Positions 37,219 to 49,480 of a stretch of DNA of 64,000 nucleotides are shown piece by piece; the first letter of the stretch is position 1, and each line of letters begins with the position of its first letter. The translations under genes were made by a program, and so were the position numbers. Origin of the DNA: Erythrophleum ivorense. Its lineage: Eukaryota > Streptophyta > Magnoliopsida > Fabales > Fabaceae. The notes beneath the pieces are model-generated. The model did not search any database. It was given only the letters and a program-made list of their open reading frames with translations, and was not told the origin of the DNA. The stretch is from NCBI GenBank assembly GCA_026724425.1, contig JAIUCV010000002.1, forward strand, positions 5,957,001 to 6,021,000, read 5' to 3'.

Positions 37219-38800
37219 ATGCAAGCACTAGTTCTGAATACACCGTCACACTGCAGGGCCCAATAAGCCCTAGAACCACCTTCTTGTTCCCGTTCCTCCA
37301 AGGTTTTATTTCCCATCCTTTTGTTTGTTCATAAATAATTATTATTGTCAAACAACCTTGTTTTAATCGGAAATTGTCCTAATTGAAAAATCGCAGGGTA
37401 TAAGCTTTTTCGGCAACCATGTCTATTTAAGGAGGAAAGGTAATCTAGTTCAGCAGAGTTTGCATTGCTCTGTTCAAATTCGTCTGCCACATGGTATATG
37501 GCGGCTGGGTGAGTCCTTTTGATTTTGCTTTTAATTTCTCCACTTAATCTAGAGTTATACCATTTGTTGTTGTTGAATTTCTAAAATGGACCCATATTTG
37601 TCTGTAACTGTGAAACGAGGAAAACTTATGAAGTTCTTGTGAAGTTTGGGTTCAAGAATCATGACTCGGTAATGAATATTTATTGTATTTGTTAGAATGA
37701 TGGTTTAAATTGCACCGTGTTCATTTCCAAGTCCTTTTTTGCAAGAAATTAGTTGCTTCTCTTCAGAGTTTTTTTTTTTTTTGGGTAAATGTTTATTCGT
37801 GAAAGTATAAAGCTAAAAACAACATCTGGAATTCGATGTATTGATTGTCTTGCTCTTTCATTTGAGGCTGCTGACTTTTACCTAGATGCTAAAACCTACT
37901 AAATCATAAGAAGTTTGATAAGCTACTCAACTTAAAACATTTTATTTACATCGTCCCAAGTTAGGCCCCTGATTATATAAAACTCCTTTATTACTTATAG
38001 ATTCTAAAGTTGCTTGACGGTATCCAACAATCCCTAGTTTCTTACTATTTATTTTAAACCTTGGAAAATAAAACATAAAACTTGATAAAGGAACTAGAGA
38101 GGCCAAAAATTTGTATCCATTTAATCTTCCCCCCCCCCCCCCCCCCTCTCTTGTTTGGGTTCTCTTCCACATTAATTAGTGAGGTGGCCTTGCTTGGTTT
38201 ACCAAACTAATAAATTGAATAAGGAAGCACATGGAAAACGATGATTTTATTGCCTATTAGAATCAATTGCTGAATTCGAAAGTTAGTTGTAAACTTGTAT
38301 CGTCTCCTGATTTTAACTTTTCCAGCAAGAAATAAAAGATGCATGGGCAAAAGACTATAAATTTGACTTCTAGTTTGGATAGATTCAAAGTAAAATCATG
38401 TGACATTTACCTAAGTTATATAGATTATAGAGTATGTAAATAGTTCATTATGCCAGGCTATCAAAGTATTTATGATACATTTTTAAGACAATTAGTTGAT
38501 CAATATATATAACATTACACCTTTTTTAATATCTTGGCGTGGACGCCTTTGTTTCTCCATATAACTGCCTATAGTTCTAAATCTAGCTTCTATATTTCTT
38601 TTATTTTTTATTTTTTATTTAATTAACAATAAGGTTCCAAGGTTTATTTGCATTTTGCTTGTACAGTTGTAAAGGCTATCGCTACTCTAAATCCAGTTTT
38701 GAAATTGCCATTAACTGCAGAAATGTAGAAAGGGTGTTGGATCAAATTCGTCCATATCTAATAGCTGATGGGGGGAGTGTAGCTTTATTCACATGCATTT
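37219..38800 (+). pseudogene. NFU (NifU-like) iron-sulfur scaffold pseudogene, truncated
   Basis: Plastid NFU2/NFU3 type. Exon 1 37219-37302 (starts MQALVLNTPSHCRAQ), exon 2 37397-37508 (ISFFGNHVYLRRKGN), exon 3 from 38667 (VKAIATLNPVLKLPLTA, then NVERVLDQIRPYLIADGG in another frame). The GT-AG junctions and phases still fit, so this is a copy of genomic DNA and not of a spliced mRNA. It is dead: TAA at codon 16 (37264-37266), a one-base deletion near 38722, and loss of sequence after VALF, so the CxxC motif that binds the Fe-S cluster is absent. The intact family member assembles and delivers Fe-S clusters in chloroplasts. Confidence 0.82.
38129..38146. repeat. Homopolymer C tract (C18)
   Basis: Eighteen consecutive C within intron 2 of the NFU pseudogene. 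Confidence 0.9.
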
Positions 38801-39302
38801 TTTAAGCAGGATTTTGGGAGCAGTATTTGAGATTATTTATTTTATCTGTTATGGTTAGTTTATCTCCTTCTTTCACTCTTTTCTACCAAATTCATTTATT
38901 GCTGTTAGAGTAATACTATCATATATCTATACAATTTTTATTGGGTATTTTAAGAGTAGAATTTGTATTTAAAAAGATTAATTTTATAATAAAATTAAAA
39001 AAAGTTAGCAATAATCAAAACCGCTACCTTAAAAAAAATTTTAGCCACCAGTACAAAAATTGTGCTAAACCATGGTTTAGTCTTAATTAAAAAATCAATT
39101 AAACCTTAATTTTGCCATAATTTACAACACTTAATAAAATTGTGGTTAGATCATGATTTAGCAATAAATTCATCAACGATTTATAAAAATTGTGATTGAA
39201 GTTTTCATGACAGATGGTTCAACAATAAAATTGAAAATCATCTCTAAAAGACTCGGCAACAATTTTAACGCCAATAAAAAACCGTAGCTTAGTGTTTACA
39301 GG

Positions 39303-39605
39303 GTACTTATAGTTTGTTTGGCACTTCCATAGAATCCATACACATATAGATAGATACCATGAATCCATTATGATTTGAACATTTATTAGACCTACCTACC
39401 ATGTAAATATACTCATATAGATAGAGAGAGAGAGAGTTTGGTACATAACAAGCGCAAAATTACGGAATTCACTATGAAGGCATTTGGCGTAATGCACTCT
39501 CCCCACACGGAAAGGAAACCTATTTATAGGATACTTCTGGTTTGGCACTTCCATACGCATAGATAGATGCCATAAATCCATTATGATTTGAAAATTTATT
39601 AGAAT
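39303..39605. repeat. Imperfect local direct repeat
   Basis: 39303-39391 and 39527-39605 share TTTGGCACTTCCATA, CATAGATAGAT and AATCCATTATGATTTGAA. Between them, 39425-39495 resembles 35575-35645. Confidence 0.6.
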
Positions 39606-39957
39606 TAACGATGTCGCTCTGGTACCATAAATGTTGAAAATGAGAGATGAATATTTTGAGGAATATTTTATAGAAAACTGACAACCACTTAAGCACACAG
39701 AAACCGGCAGTGTTTATGTAAATTGCTGTGCTCTTTGGGTTTAATATTAATTTCTTCTTTATAATATATTAAAGAGATTACTCTTATTTAATATATCAAT
39801 ATATATATATATATATAAGGTTTTAATTTATTGTTTATAACTTGTAGCAAGATGTGACTACTGTGGAGCCCACCAAATTTTGGTGGAAGCCACCCACTAA
39901 TTAGTAATAAAACTTCTATTTTTCTGTTAAAACATTATTAATTAGTAAAACTCAGTA

Positions 39958-39958
39958 T

Positions 39959-40031
<73 letters not shown>
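39958..40031. repeat. Compound (TA)n-(GA)n microsatellite
   Basis: TA to about 39984, then GA to 40031, immediately downstream of the dioxygenase gene's duplicated tail. Confidence 0.95.
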
Positions 40032-40035
<4 letters not shown>

Positions 40036-40165
40036 ATTTTGAGAATTTCATAGAAAACTGAACCACTTAAGCGCACAGAAACAGATAGTGGAGAGCTTAA
40101 TTTGGAATTCTTATTGAGGGAGCTTATTGAATTTGCGGTGTCGGTACTCAGCATAGGTTTTTGTT

Positions 40166-40196
<31 letters not shown>

Positions 40197-40328
40197 ATTT
40201 TGAGAATTTCATAGAAAACTGAACCACTTAAGCACACAGAAACAGATAGTGGAGAGCTTAATTTGGAATCCTTATTGAGGGAGCTTATTGAATTTGCGGT
40301 GTCGGTACTCAGCATAGGTTTTTGTTGA
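40032..40328 (-). repeat. Tandem duplication of the 3' end of the dioxygenase gene
   Basis: 40032-40167 and 40193-40328 are nearly identical (about two substitutions), with a 161-bp period including GA repeats between them. The inner copy holds the last 18 codons, stop and start of the 3' UTR of the dioxygenase gene; the outer copy repeats that tail beyond the gene. Confidence 0.92.
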
Positions 40329-41497
40329 ATATTTGGGTGGGTTTTCATGGTTCACCAGTGCAGGAAGAGGCCCGATCACCGCCTCATGCGGTGGCACTAC
40401 AAATACTGCCCACGACATCCGCATCCGTTCCTTGTTCACTAAGCTTCTGTGCAGAACACTCTTGTACTTCCCATTGCTTAGCACCTAATACCACCACCAC
40501 CACCACAATTACCATAACTTAATTCTTTGCTTATGATAATTAAATTAAACATGTTTGTATAATCAATAATGTCGCAATGCATGCAGGAACAGGACCATTA
40601 CCTCAATTTGATCACCCACATGCACGAAGATCGCATTTTGCAAGTTATCGACGGCCACCCAGTTATTGTGTTTCCACACTTGAAGTCCCGGAACATCGTT
40701 TGGGACAAGCAGGGTGAGGGCTGACATATCAGTGTGAGGTTCAACTCCTAATGCTAGTTCTGGTTGTGGGCAGGGTGGATACATGTTTATTTTCATCTCA
40801 ACTTCTATCTTTTCATCTCCCAAGCTGCTTTTCAAAGCCTTCCTCTCCAATCCTAGCCCTTCTGACAGAAGCTCCAGCACCTTGTCTGTTAAGCTCGATA
40901 GTTCTTTGTTGTATTCTTCCGTTACTTCCCTGACTTAACCAAGCACAAATTAAATAAACTAATCTGACTGGATCTCCGTTTTTAATTTAAATCCATTTAT
41001 ATGCATTAATCAATATCAATTAGTAAAATTTAATTTACGAACCTGTAGGAAGGAGGGTTTTTGGGCCATGTATCATAGTTGACCTTGGTAGGAGGAGCCA
41101 TAATATGAAAGTAATAATCAATCCACTCTACCTTCTGTTCAAGATTCTTGGTCATCTTGGTGCCATAGCCTTCAAAGCTGCCGGTGGAGGGGTCATTTGC
41201 GTATGCCTCTTTTTGGTTCTGAGGGAGAGCGAAGAACTGCTCACCCACCTCTTGTAATCGTCGGATTAAAGTAGGCGACATACCGTGATCAGTGATGAGG
41301 AAGAATCCCCAGTCGGAGGCGGCTTCAGTGATTTCCTTGACCAAAAGGTCGTGTGGGAGAGACAAAGAGATAACAGGCACCGTCACGCCCTCTACGGCTT
41401 TGGTATTCTCAGGCCGTTCATTGGCTGGGCGGACGAACTGGGCCGGAAGCTCCTTCAGCGACTCACAAGCCAAGCTTTGCACCCTCTCAACCTCCAT
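40272..41497 (-). CDS. Flavonol-synthase-like 2-oxoglutarate/Fe(II) dioxygenase, 331 aa, three exons
   Basis: Exons (minus): 41497-41043, 40929-40602, 40484-40272; GT-AG, phases fit. The DIOX_N domain lies in about 40-145 and the 2OG-Fe(II) oxygenase domain in about 195-300. Iron ligands His217, Asp219 (HTD) and His273 and the 2-oxoglutarate pair Arg283/Ser285 (RMS) are intact, as are CPQPELAL and SALTLLVP. Two residues typical of flavonol synthases differ: the substrate-site His (AtFLS1 His132) is Tyr128 and the Glu after the RMS segment (AtFLS1 Glu295) is Val291; the N-terminal PxxxIRxxxEQP reads with Val and Arg changes. It is therefore likely an active soluble oxidase whose substrate is not the usual dihydroflavonol. 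Its paralogue is at 56243. The 3' end is duplicated downstream. Confidence 0.88.
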
Positions 41498-41546
41498 GTA
41501 TAATTAAATCAAATCTTAACTGTCAAAACTTCTTATCACGAAGGGA

Positions 41547-41553
41547 ATATATA
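41547..41553 (-). promoter_or_regulatory. Candidate TATA box of the 40-kb dioxygenase gene
   Basis: TATATAT about 50 bp upstream of the ATG on the minus strand. Plausible position, common sequence. Confidence 0.35.
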
Positions 41554-44500
41554 GATCATACTGAGCCATATCCTGAACCACAAATTCTTTTACTGCCTGC
41601 CGGCTGATTCCACCTAATTATCAAAGCTTGCATACACATGCTTGACTCCTCCAACCAACGTTCAAAGAAACCGCAGATTGTACGAAGGAACTCGTTTAAT
41701 CTAAAGGGAAATACAAGTAAGAATATTAAAAGGAAATAAGGGGACGAAACCGATGCTTTTAAATTAATTCGGATAACTGATCTCGTTTAATATCTCTAGA
41801 AGGGAGTAGGACATTTTGGTTCGCGCTTCGCACCTTAGTTACTGCTATGTTGGTCACGTTGCCAACGGCATCAATCCCTTTAAATTTGACTAAAATTTTA
41901 TTTTTGGTATCCCAGTAATGAAGGATTTTATAATCTGGAAACTCATAAAACATTTATTTTCAACATAAATAAAATTGTTATCAATTTGACTTACGCGTTA
42001 ATTGTTTAAAATCTTAACAAGAATTATAATGTAAATTGTTAAATCATGGCGATGTCAGCCTTTCTTTTTGTGTGGTCCCTTCTTTTATTTTCCTCCCTCC
42101 TATATGAAAGCTTCTAAATCTAGCTACTTATAAATGTCTCTCTCAAAATGGTCCCACAAACCGCTATCAAAGTCGATCCCTCGCGAGTGTTTTGGTTGCC
42201 TCTTTTTTTTTTTTTTTTTTCCAATCCTTCTCAGCACTCAAATGTGATTTGTTGACCAAGGTTTCAAATTTAGACGAAGCCACTTGGATTCTTTACTTAG
42301 CTTTGAAGGAAAAGAATTGTAAATGGATTTCAAAATCAAGAAAAGGACACAAGAGAAGTTATTTAGATGGTTTAGATTTTGTTATTTTATTTTATTTTTA
42401 TAATTTTCATTAGAAAATATAGAATGTAAAATAAAAAAAATTCTTTTAATTGTCAACTTAAAAAATAATAATTAAATAAAAGATCAAAAAAATATAATAT
42501 AATATAAATTACCCAAATTTGATTTAGATGGCTCAAATGATGTGTAACACTGTGCTCCTCCATTGTGCCACACCCCAAATCTAGACACATAGGAGATGGC
42601 CTCTTGGGAGAAAAAATCTTACGTCAAACAAAGAGTTTCCAATGAGTCACTCAGTAAATGTCATATTAATGAGAGCAGGAGTTGTTACTCTATGCGCTGT
42701 CAAACTCGCATCCTCTACATATAAGTTGGAATGTACACACTATAAGCATTTTAATTTAGATCGTTCAAATTAGATCTAAATGATTTATATTTTATAAATA
42801 TATTTTTTATTTTTTTAATATAAAAAATTATTTTTTAAATATTTTTCAATTATAAAATTAATTTTATTTTTTATTTTTTACTTTATGAAAGTAAAAAAAA
42901 AAAATTTACAACTTTACAAAAAATTGTATAAAATTCGAACTGTTCAAATCACATTTTGACAGCCCAAATAAATGCGCACAGGATCCAGATGGACGCACTG
43001 CCTCCAAGCTTTAACGGGAACACCACGTAATTGTCATCTCCGAGGAAAAAGACCACATTAATTGGAGGTAACCCACATAACCTAAACGTGATCGAAGAAA
43101 CTGCCCATAGTAGCCTCATCAAAATCCAACGCTAAAGTAACCAACTGACAGCTAAAATCAAGAAGGAGGTTCCAATAAATTGGGCATTAAATTTAAATAC
43201 CAAATTTGAACCCAGAAAAGAAAAAACCAGCACTGTAACTAGCGAGGAAAAAAAAAAAGGGCTAATAAGGCATTTAATGTTTTGCGTTAACATTTAACAG
43301 TCCATGTCATGCTTCGCGTTAAATTTTTAAATGGCTAATAGCACATAGGAGGATTACTTTGATAACAATTTTATGCATGAGAGACCATATATTAAAAACA
43401 AACATATCTATAAGGGATCAAATTTTTTTAAAAAATTCCATTTGTAAGGGACCAAAATGGAAGGGAAAAAAGAGGTTAACACAACATTTAATGTCACGTT
43501 TAACAGTCTACATTATGCTTTTTGTTAAATTTTTAAATGATTTGGGGCACAAAAGGATCACATTGATAAAAATTTCATATATGAGGACCCTTTTGAAAAC
43601 ATTGAAGTACTATTTTTGTTTCTCTTGAATGGAGTATTTTTTAATTTAATTTTTCACTCATAAGATCATTATTAATATTTTTTTTGTTAATATATTATAT
43701 ACGGAATTAACATATGTGATATATTATTTTATAAGCTATTACTTCGTTACTACTATATTATATATATATATATTGACAATAAATTGATTATTAGTTTTAT
43801 TATCAATAAATTAATAAAAAAATATATTGATAAATGTTTTATATATAAATGATTAAATTAAAAAATATTCATTTGTAAGAGATTAAAATAAAGTTTAAGC
43901 CTACATAGCATTTTTTATTTAAATTTTTAAACAATTCAGACTTAGAGGGAACATATTAATACTTTTATTTACGAAGGAATATATTGAAAAAAAAAATCCT
44001 CATTTGTGATTAAAATAGAATTTTAGTCCTTTAAAAGTTTGTATTCAAATTTATTTAATATTGAGTGAATTCTCTTATTCACATTAAAAAAAATTAAATA
44101 CATCAATATAATTAATAATTTTTTAATAAAAAAATGTTCTTAAAATGGACCGTTCATTATTTTTTTAAATAATCAACTATTAAAAATAACAGATAATTAC
44201 TGTTAAATTCAATAATTATTATGAGTAGGATAGGAAAGTCAAAACTCAAAACTAAAAACTTATTTAGCTCATTTGTTATGATATAATTTGTAATACAATC
44301 TATTTGTCAATATTAATTATATTTTTATAATTATTATTTAATAGTATTTATTTTTTATTATTTTTTAACAATAAAAATATAAGTATTATTTTTTTCACCC
44401 ACTTACTTTTATATATTTTTATATATTTAACATTTATCCAATTAATCAAACCTTAAATGCACTGTTCCGCCTTAATGATTTGCAATATAAAGTGGACTGG

Positions 44501-46479
44501 GAGGTTACCACAATTGAACACTAGGTATAGCTTGCATGGGTTAGCCACAACACGTTCGGTTTATTAGGTGCGCAACTACAAGCCCGAACGTCAGAGCTGC
44601 TCTTTTGACTTTTGGAACTACCTTCTTTAATGATAAGAAATTTTCATCTGTTAAATTTTTGAAAAAAATTATATTTAAAGATTTATGTTATATAAAATTT
44701 ACAGTCATGAATTATTATTATCATTAATTTTAAAAAAATTTATTATCAAATTTAAAAAAATTATTATTAAGTATAAAAAATTTTAACACTTTTTCATATT
44801 TAATAATAAATCTCCTAAAACTGATAGTAAATTATTTAAAATTTGATAATAATGATAATCTTAAATGATAATTTTAATTTTTAATATCTTTTATTATAAA
44901 TTTTATATGATATGAGTTTTTGAATATAATTTTTTTAAAATTTTTAATTATCAAAACTATTACAATCATATATTATACTTTTGAGAATTTGATGGTAATG
45001 CCATTAAAATTTTCAGATTTTGATTTTTTTTTTTTAGATTTTGAGAAATTCAGTAGCGTTTTCTACTAAAATTTAATGGAAAAGTGCGTTGAAATTTTAT
45101 TTTCTATCCGCTAAAGTTTTAGAAGAGTTAAAAAAATTTATACTTTTCTACCTTTTTTAAAAAAATTTGTTATAGAAATAGTAAAAATATTTGAGAAAGT
45201 TTTATTTTCCTATTTTATGAGTTATATGCATTGGATACATAATATGTAGGAGAATAAAAAATAAACTTTTAATGCAATACAATATAAGAAAATGTAACAC
45301 AATAAATGTAAATATATAACTAATTTATAATATAATTTTTTTGTTTGGTAAATAATTATTTAGAAGAAATATGTTGTTTTAAAAAAGTGTTAAAATATTT
45401 GAAAATAAAAAATTATTGATGTAAATGAATGAATATTTAAAAATCTAAAATTTCTCAACAAATAATAATAAAAGATGTAGGAATTAAAAAATAATTATGT
45501 GAAAAGGAAATAAAAATATATATTTATTATCTTGGTTTAACTAATTTCCTTTTATAGTATCATTTTTTTTTATTTTGAATTTTAATTAAAAATAATTAAG
45601 TATTTTTGAAATTATTAATTAATTTCCTTCTATAGTCACTCTGTTTCTCACGATTTTAATCTTTTTTCACGCATTTTCGGTTTCTTTTTCCCTTTTCTCT
45701 GCTGTTAACCATGAGCTATTCTTTTCTTGCCCCACTTGAAGATCAATATCCCAAGGCACGTTTCGAAGCCTGCTTGTCATTCAACAATAAGACTAAGAAG
45801 GATCAGAGACATGTAGATGGATGTTGTTTGATAGGCTATTGACTATTGATTTCTAAATTAATTAACCTACTGAAGCTACTTTTGACATATGGGTCATTTG
45901 ATCTTTTTTTTAAATCTTATGAGCATCTCTTAATTTCTTATTTTGGGACCTGTGCGCTCGTTATTTTGATACCAAAATTACATAGGTATGTATTAACCTT
46001 GACTTATTGATCTATGAACTGAGTTTATATATTGGTGGAACGGGGAAGATGAAAATTTGATAATTGAAAAGGAGAGAAGGGTTCGATAGAAAGAAGATAT
46101 GAGGGGTAGATAAAGGGGAGAGGAAGCATTCAAGTGAGGAGTAGAAAGAAGAAAGATTAAAATTGTGCATCTAATAGGTTGAACCAGATGCTTTGAATGT
46201 GTGGGACAAGGTAGGTTATGGGGGGTGAGATGGCTGATGGTGAATTCGAAGGATGCTGCCATGTTAGTACGAAGGAGGATGACTTCTCCCAGTCAAGCTT
46301 ATTAATTGCAAGGCCTATGTACGGATGTACGTCATACCCAATGTGCTTAGCCGAGCCACATAATCGGATCAGTAGCCCACTCTAAAGCCCAACGTGACTC
46401 AATTTGTTTAAAATGAAGTTGGACACTAAATTAGATTGAAATTTAAATTAACCCAAGCACTATACACCCCTAGGCGTGC
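41554..46479. other. Long non-coding stretch between the two dioxygenase genes, left part
   Basis: AT-rich with no recognisable gene. A minus-strand 64-codon frame at 41759-41953 has no known motif. A piece around 42730-42985 weakly resembles MITE family A (mirrored GATCGTTCAAATTAG / GAACTGTTCAAATC). 44240-44460 resembles MITE family B. Confidence 0.5.
43275..43660. repeat. Two-copy direct repeat, about 200 bp
   Basis: 43275-43470 and 43480-43660 share, in the same order, AACATTTAACAGTC, ATGCTT..GTTAAATTTTTAAATG, TTTGATAACAATTT-like and ATGAGRGACC. A third, more decayed copy may lie at 43860-44040. Confidence 0.6.
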
Positions 46480-46785
46480 ATTTAGTTGTTTTAGCAGTTT
46501 CTAATTTTTTTGTTTGGTTTTAAAGGTTACAAATTTTAATTATGAAGATAAAAATTATAATTATAAAGGCAAATTTTGATTGTAAGAAAAAAGTATACTT
46601 TAAAAATTTTAATAATATTGTATAATTAAAAATTTTAAAGTGTATTGATAAATTTTTTTTAAAGTATAATTTTGTTCACAATTAAAATTTTTGCCTTAAC
46701 CATTATAATTTTTATCTTTATAATTAAAATTTGTAACATTTAAAACAAAAACAAAAAATTAAATATGACTGTTTTTAGCCAAATC
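46480..46785. mobile_element. Palindromic MITE, related to family D
   Basis: About 300 bp. The left arm (GTTACAAATTTTAATTATGA, AGATAAAAATTATAAT) is repeated in reverse complement in the right arm, around a centre containing AAAGTATACTTTAAAAATTT. The centre resembles that of family D. Confidence 0.65.
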
Positions 46786-46792
46786 AAGGAAT

Positions 46793-47141
46793 CCATTTGG
46801 TATAAAAGCTACCACCCCAATGGTGTAGATTTTGCCATCTTTACAGATTCTGTTTGAGTTTGTCAAAAGGAAATATTTGAAAGGAATTTTGAGCTATTTA
46901 TTATTGTAAATTTTTTATTAAATTTATATCTATTAAAAATATTATATTTACCTATCTAGTTTAACAAGTCACGAATTTATATAGTATCTACTATATTCTT
47001 ATAATAATTATATTATATATCAAATTACTATTTTAGCTATCAAATTGTCTTTTGAAAAATAAAAACATAAGAATTATTTTTTATTTTAACTACTTACTTT
47101 TTATATATATATATATTTTGTATCTTCTAACCAAACACATG
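46793..47141. mobile_element. hAT-like MITE, family B, copy 2
   Basis: Left end CATTTGGTATAAAAG, right end AACCAAACACATG. Internal AGCTATCAAATTGTCTTTTG and GAAAAATAAAAACATAA match family B at 18872-19090. Confidence 0.5.
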
Positions 47142-48045
47142 TTTTCTGGAAAACTCAATAGCAATGTTATATATCTTTTGAAAATTTATTGACACTTCCA
47201 TTGAGATCTTTATATTTTTACTTAAAAAAATTAAAAATTTAATAACACTACCACAAATTCTCAAGAACTGAATAGCACTGTCCCACCAAATTCAAACATG
47301 CACCATCTGCTGCGGTCAATTTTCATCCATGCATATATGAATTACGAAACACAACTTAAAAAAAAAAATAAAAGACTTTGCAGTCATCCAAAAACAAAGG
47401 ACATACAGATGGCCCAGTACTAGCAAAGGAAAAAGCATCTTGAAAGCTATGATCATTCTGTTGAGGCAAGGGTATCATTTATTCCCAAGGTCTCATTTTG
47501 CACACATCTGAAGGTTTTCGTGAGGATATATATCAATGCGTTAACTTTGTACTCACACTTCAAATAATCTTGTAAGCACTGTCCAGAATCTGAAGGGTAA
47601 TAAGAAAGAAATAGGACCAAGTGCTACGTGGTAAATGTGGGACCATGTTTTATCTATGTCAGGTCTTTTAAATTTGTAACCCAATACATAATCAAGTTTA
47701 AACAAGCATCCAGTGCTTGTTTATGATTACATTATACACTTAATGTAATGCTTGGTCCTAGGTTGCCTTTGCTACAAAAGGAATGAAGATAAAGGGAATA
47801 AAATAATAAATAAAATGAATAGGAAATAATATTGCTGTTTATATTTGAAAAATATTAATAATAAAAAGAGAGATATAATATTGAATAATGATAATAACAT
47901 GAAATATGTGTCTTTGGATGGACCACATATAACTGTTACTCATTTCCTTTACCATTAACGGGATTTAAATTTATAGGCTGTTTTTCTTAGCTCTTCAACA
48001 TTATAGCAACTAGTAGTTTTCTTCAGCTGACCAAAGCGCAGAAGA

Positions 48046-48066
48046 CTCTCTCTCTCTCTCTCTCTT
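48046..48066. repeat. (CT)n microsatellite
   Basis: About 10 CT units. Confidence 0.8.
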
Positions 48067-48155
48067 TCATATTAAGTGTATTTTCCGAATTACAGACCTC
48101 CAAATACTAGGGAAGGGTGAATTTTATTCAGATTCTTCTTGGGCCTACATTTGGC

Positions 48156-48197
48156 ACATATCAGTTAGGTAACCATACATATCAGTTAGGTAACCAT
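48156..48197. repeat. 21-bp tandem duplication
   Basis: Two perfect adjacent copies of a 21-bp unit containing ATATCAGTTAGGTAACCAT. Confidence 0.85.
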
Positions 48198-49084
48198 GGG
48201 ACTGGGATTTGTATGCATCATCCTTTATCTCACTATTAGTCTATTATTGGTTTATGTACAGCCTATCTCCTCTATGGTACTTAAAAATCCAATCGTACCA
48301 CGGATATAAAGAGAACTCTAAATTTCGAAGGGGAAAAACATTCTCCTGCATAATTTTCGGTTTGATGTATATCCTATACATTTCCGGCCTTCAAATCGTA
48401 ACCCAAAAAAGGAGCTCTTAAATACTAGGATTGGGAATGTTAGCAGCATGCTTTCTGTCTTAGTCCTGTATGTTGCTGACTTCCCAACTCGCAACTGTCA
48501 TCTCTTGGATCCAAACATGAACTGTCTAGCAAAATTTGCTGAATTCTGAGGATTTTCCTTGTACCGTTACTGTCAACCATATTTATGCTTGTTTCAAGGT
48601 ATTTCATTGCATGAGCCCTTAACTTCTATTGATTTGGTGGGTGGCATCTCAAGCTGGATCAAGTGATTTGTGGGATGTTGATTTTACAGCTGATGAGCAA
48701 AATTTAATGATTGTATTCTTTTATTTATTTATTTATTCGAGCACAAGTGGGATAAGTCCCGATAGCAGTTAAAACCCAGATGTAATGTGAATGCAGCCAC
48801 AATTGACCTTGTTAAAAATGTTTAACTATAAAGGTAAATGACTTGCTTAACAGTTAATGTTGAAAAATAATAAATATCCATAGCTGTTCCAGTTGAAATA
48901 AATAGAATAATTTTACCACTTCTGCCTAAGGTATATTCCAGCACTTCGTGCTTTTGATTGATTTATGTGATTGTTTACATTTGGCAACAGTATGCTCCTG
49001 GATTAAACATTAAGAATTAAATGAAAATGTGTTTTTTAGATGTTGATTTTCTTTTTTTTAATGAGCAGTGGTTTTGACTAGCCT

Positions 49085-49480
49085 CTTTAGACTAGTATTT
49101 GTCTTTCCATTTTAGAGGCTTTGGTAGTAGGAAGGAGTATAAGATCCTTTGGAAGTGTGCCATTTTTGTGGTCTTGCAGCGTTCATGGTTGCAGGGAAAT
49201 GCCAACGTTTTTAATAAGATATTTTTCCACTCTCTCACACTTTATGGGATAGAATAGGCTTTTTGGCTACTTTGTGGATTGCAGCTCACGAATGGTTTAC
49301 AGGGGACTTCTCTTACGGTTTGGTTGAGTAACTAGAGAGCCCTTTTGAGCTAATGTATTTATTAGTCTTTCTTTTTTGTTTATGTTCTTTTTTTTTTTCT
49401 CTAGGGGCATTTCTTATCATCCTTCATTGTATTTGTCTTCTTTCTTGTCATAAATTCTTTCTGTCCAAAGCTATACAAAT
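49085..49480 (+). pseudogene. LINE C-terminal scrap
   Basis: Plus strand: LWKCAIF at about 49150, then in a shifted frame LWDRIGFLATLWIAAHEWF at about 49245-49300, ending SYGLVE and stop. This follows the tail of plant LINE polyproteins (the segment LWD+IxFLASLW...). Frameshifts and the lack of RT show it is dead. A T-rich 3' UTR follows. Confidence 0.6.

Larger units (their letters stand above)
35856..39294. mobile_element. Candidate CACTA-type element carrying an NFU gene piece
   Basis: CACTA begins at 35856 and TAGTG ends at 39294. Inside each end lie degenerate sub-terminal repeats built on 'aaaccatggtttagccat' (35940-36300 and 39040-39200), as CACTA elements often show. Between them lie a MITE and the NFU pseudogene. 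Against the call: the expected 3-bp target duplication is not seen (AAA versus TTT), the terminal inverted repeats are not longer than the CACTA core, and no transposase is present. Confidence 0.33.

Noticed and set aside
39942..40154. Minus-strand frame rich in Leu-Ser repeats
   Set aside because: Translation of the GA/TA microsatellite and of the duplicated gene tail out of frame.
41759..41953. 64-codon minus-strand frame upstream of the dioxygenase gene
   Set aside because: Somewhat protein-like, but no motif, no splice partners and no copy elsewhere in the window.
42202..42222. T-run as the poly(A) tail of a minus-strand retroposed gene
   Set aside because: No coding remnant or target duplication next to it.
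45993..46262. 89-codon minus-strand frame
   Set aside because: Ser/Leu/His-rich without motif; probably chance in purine-rich DNA.
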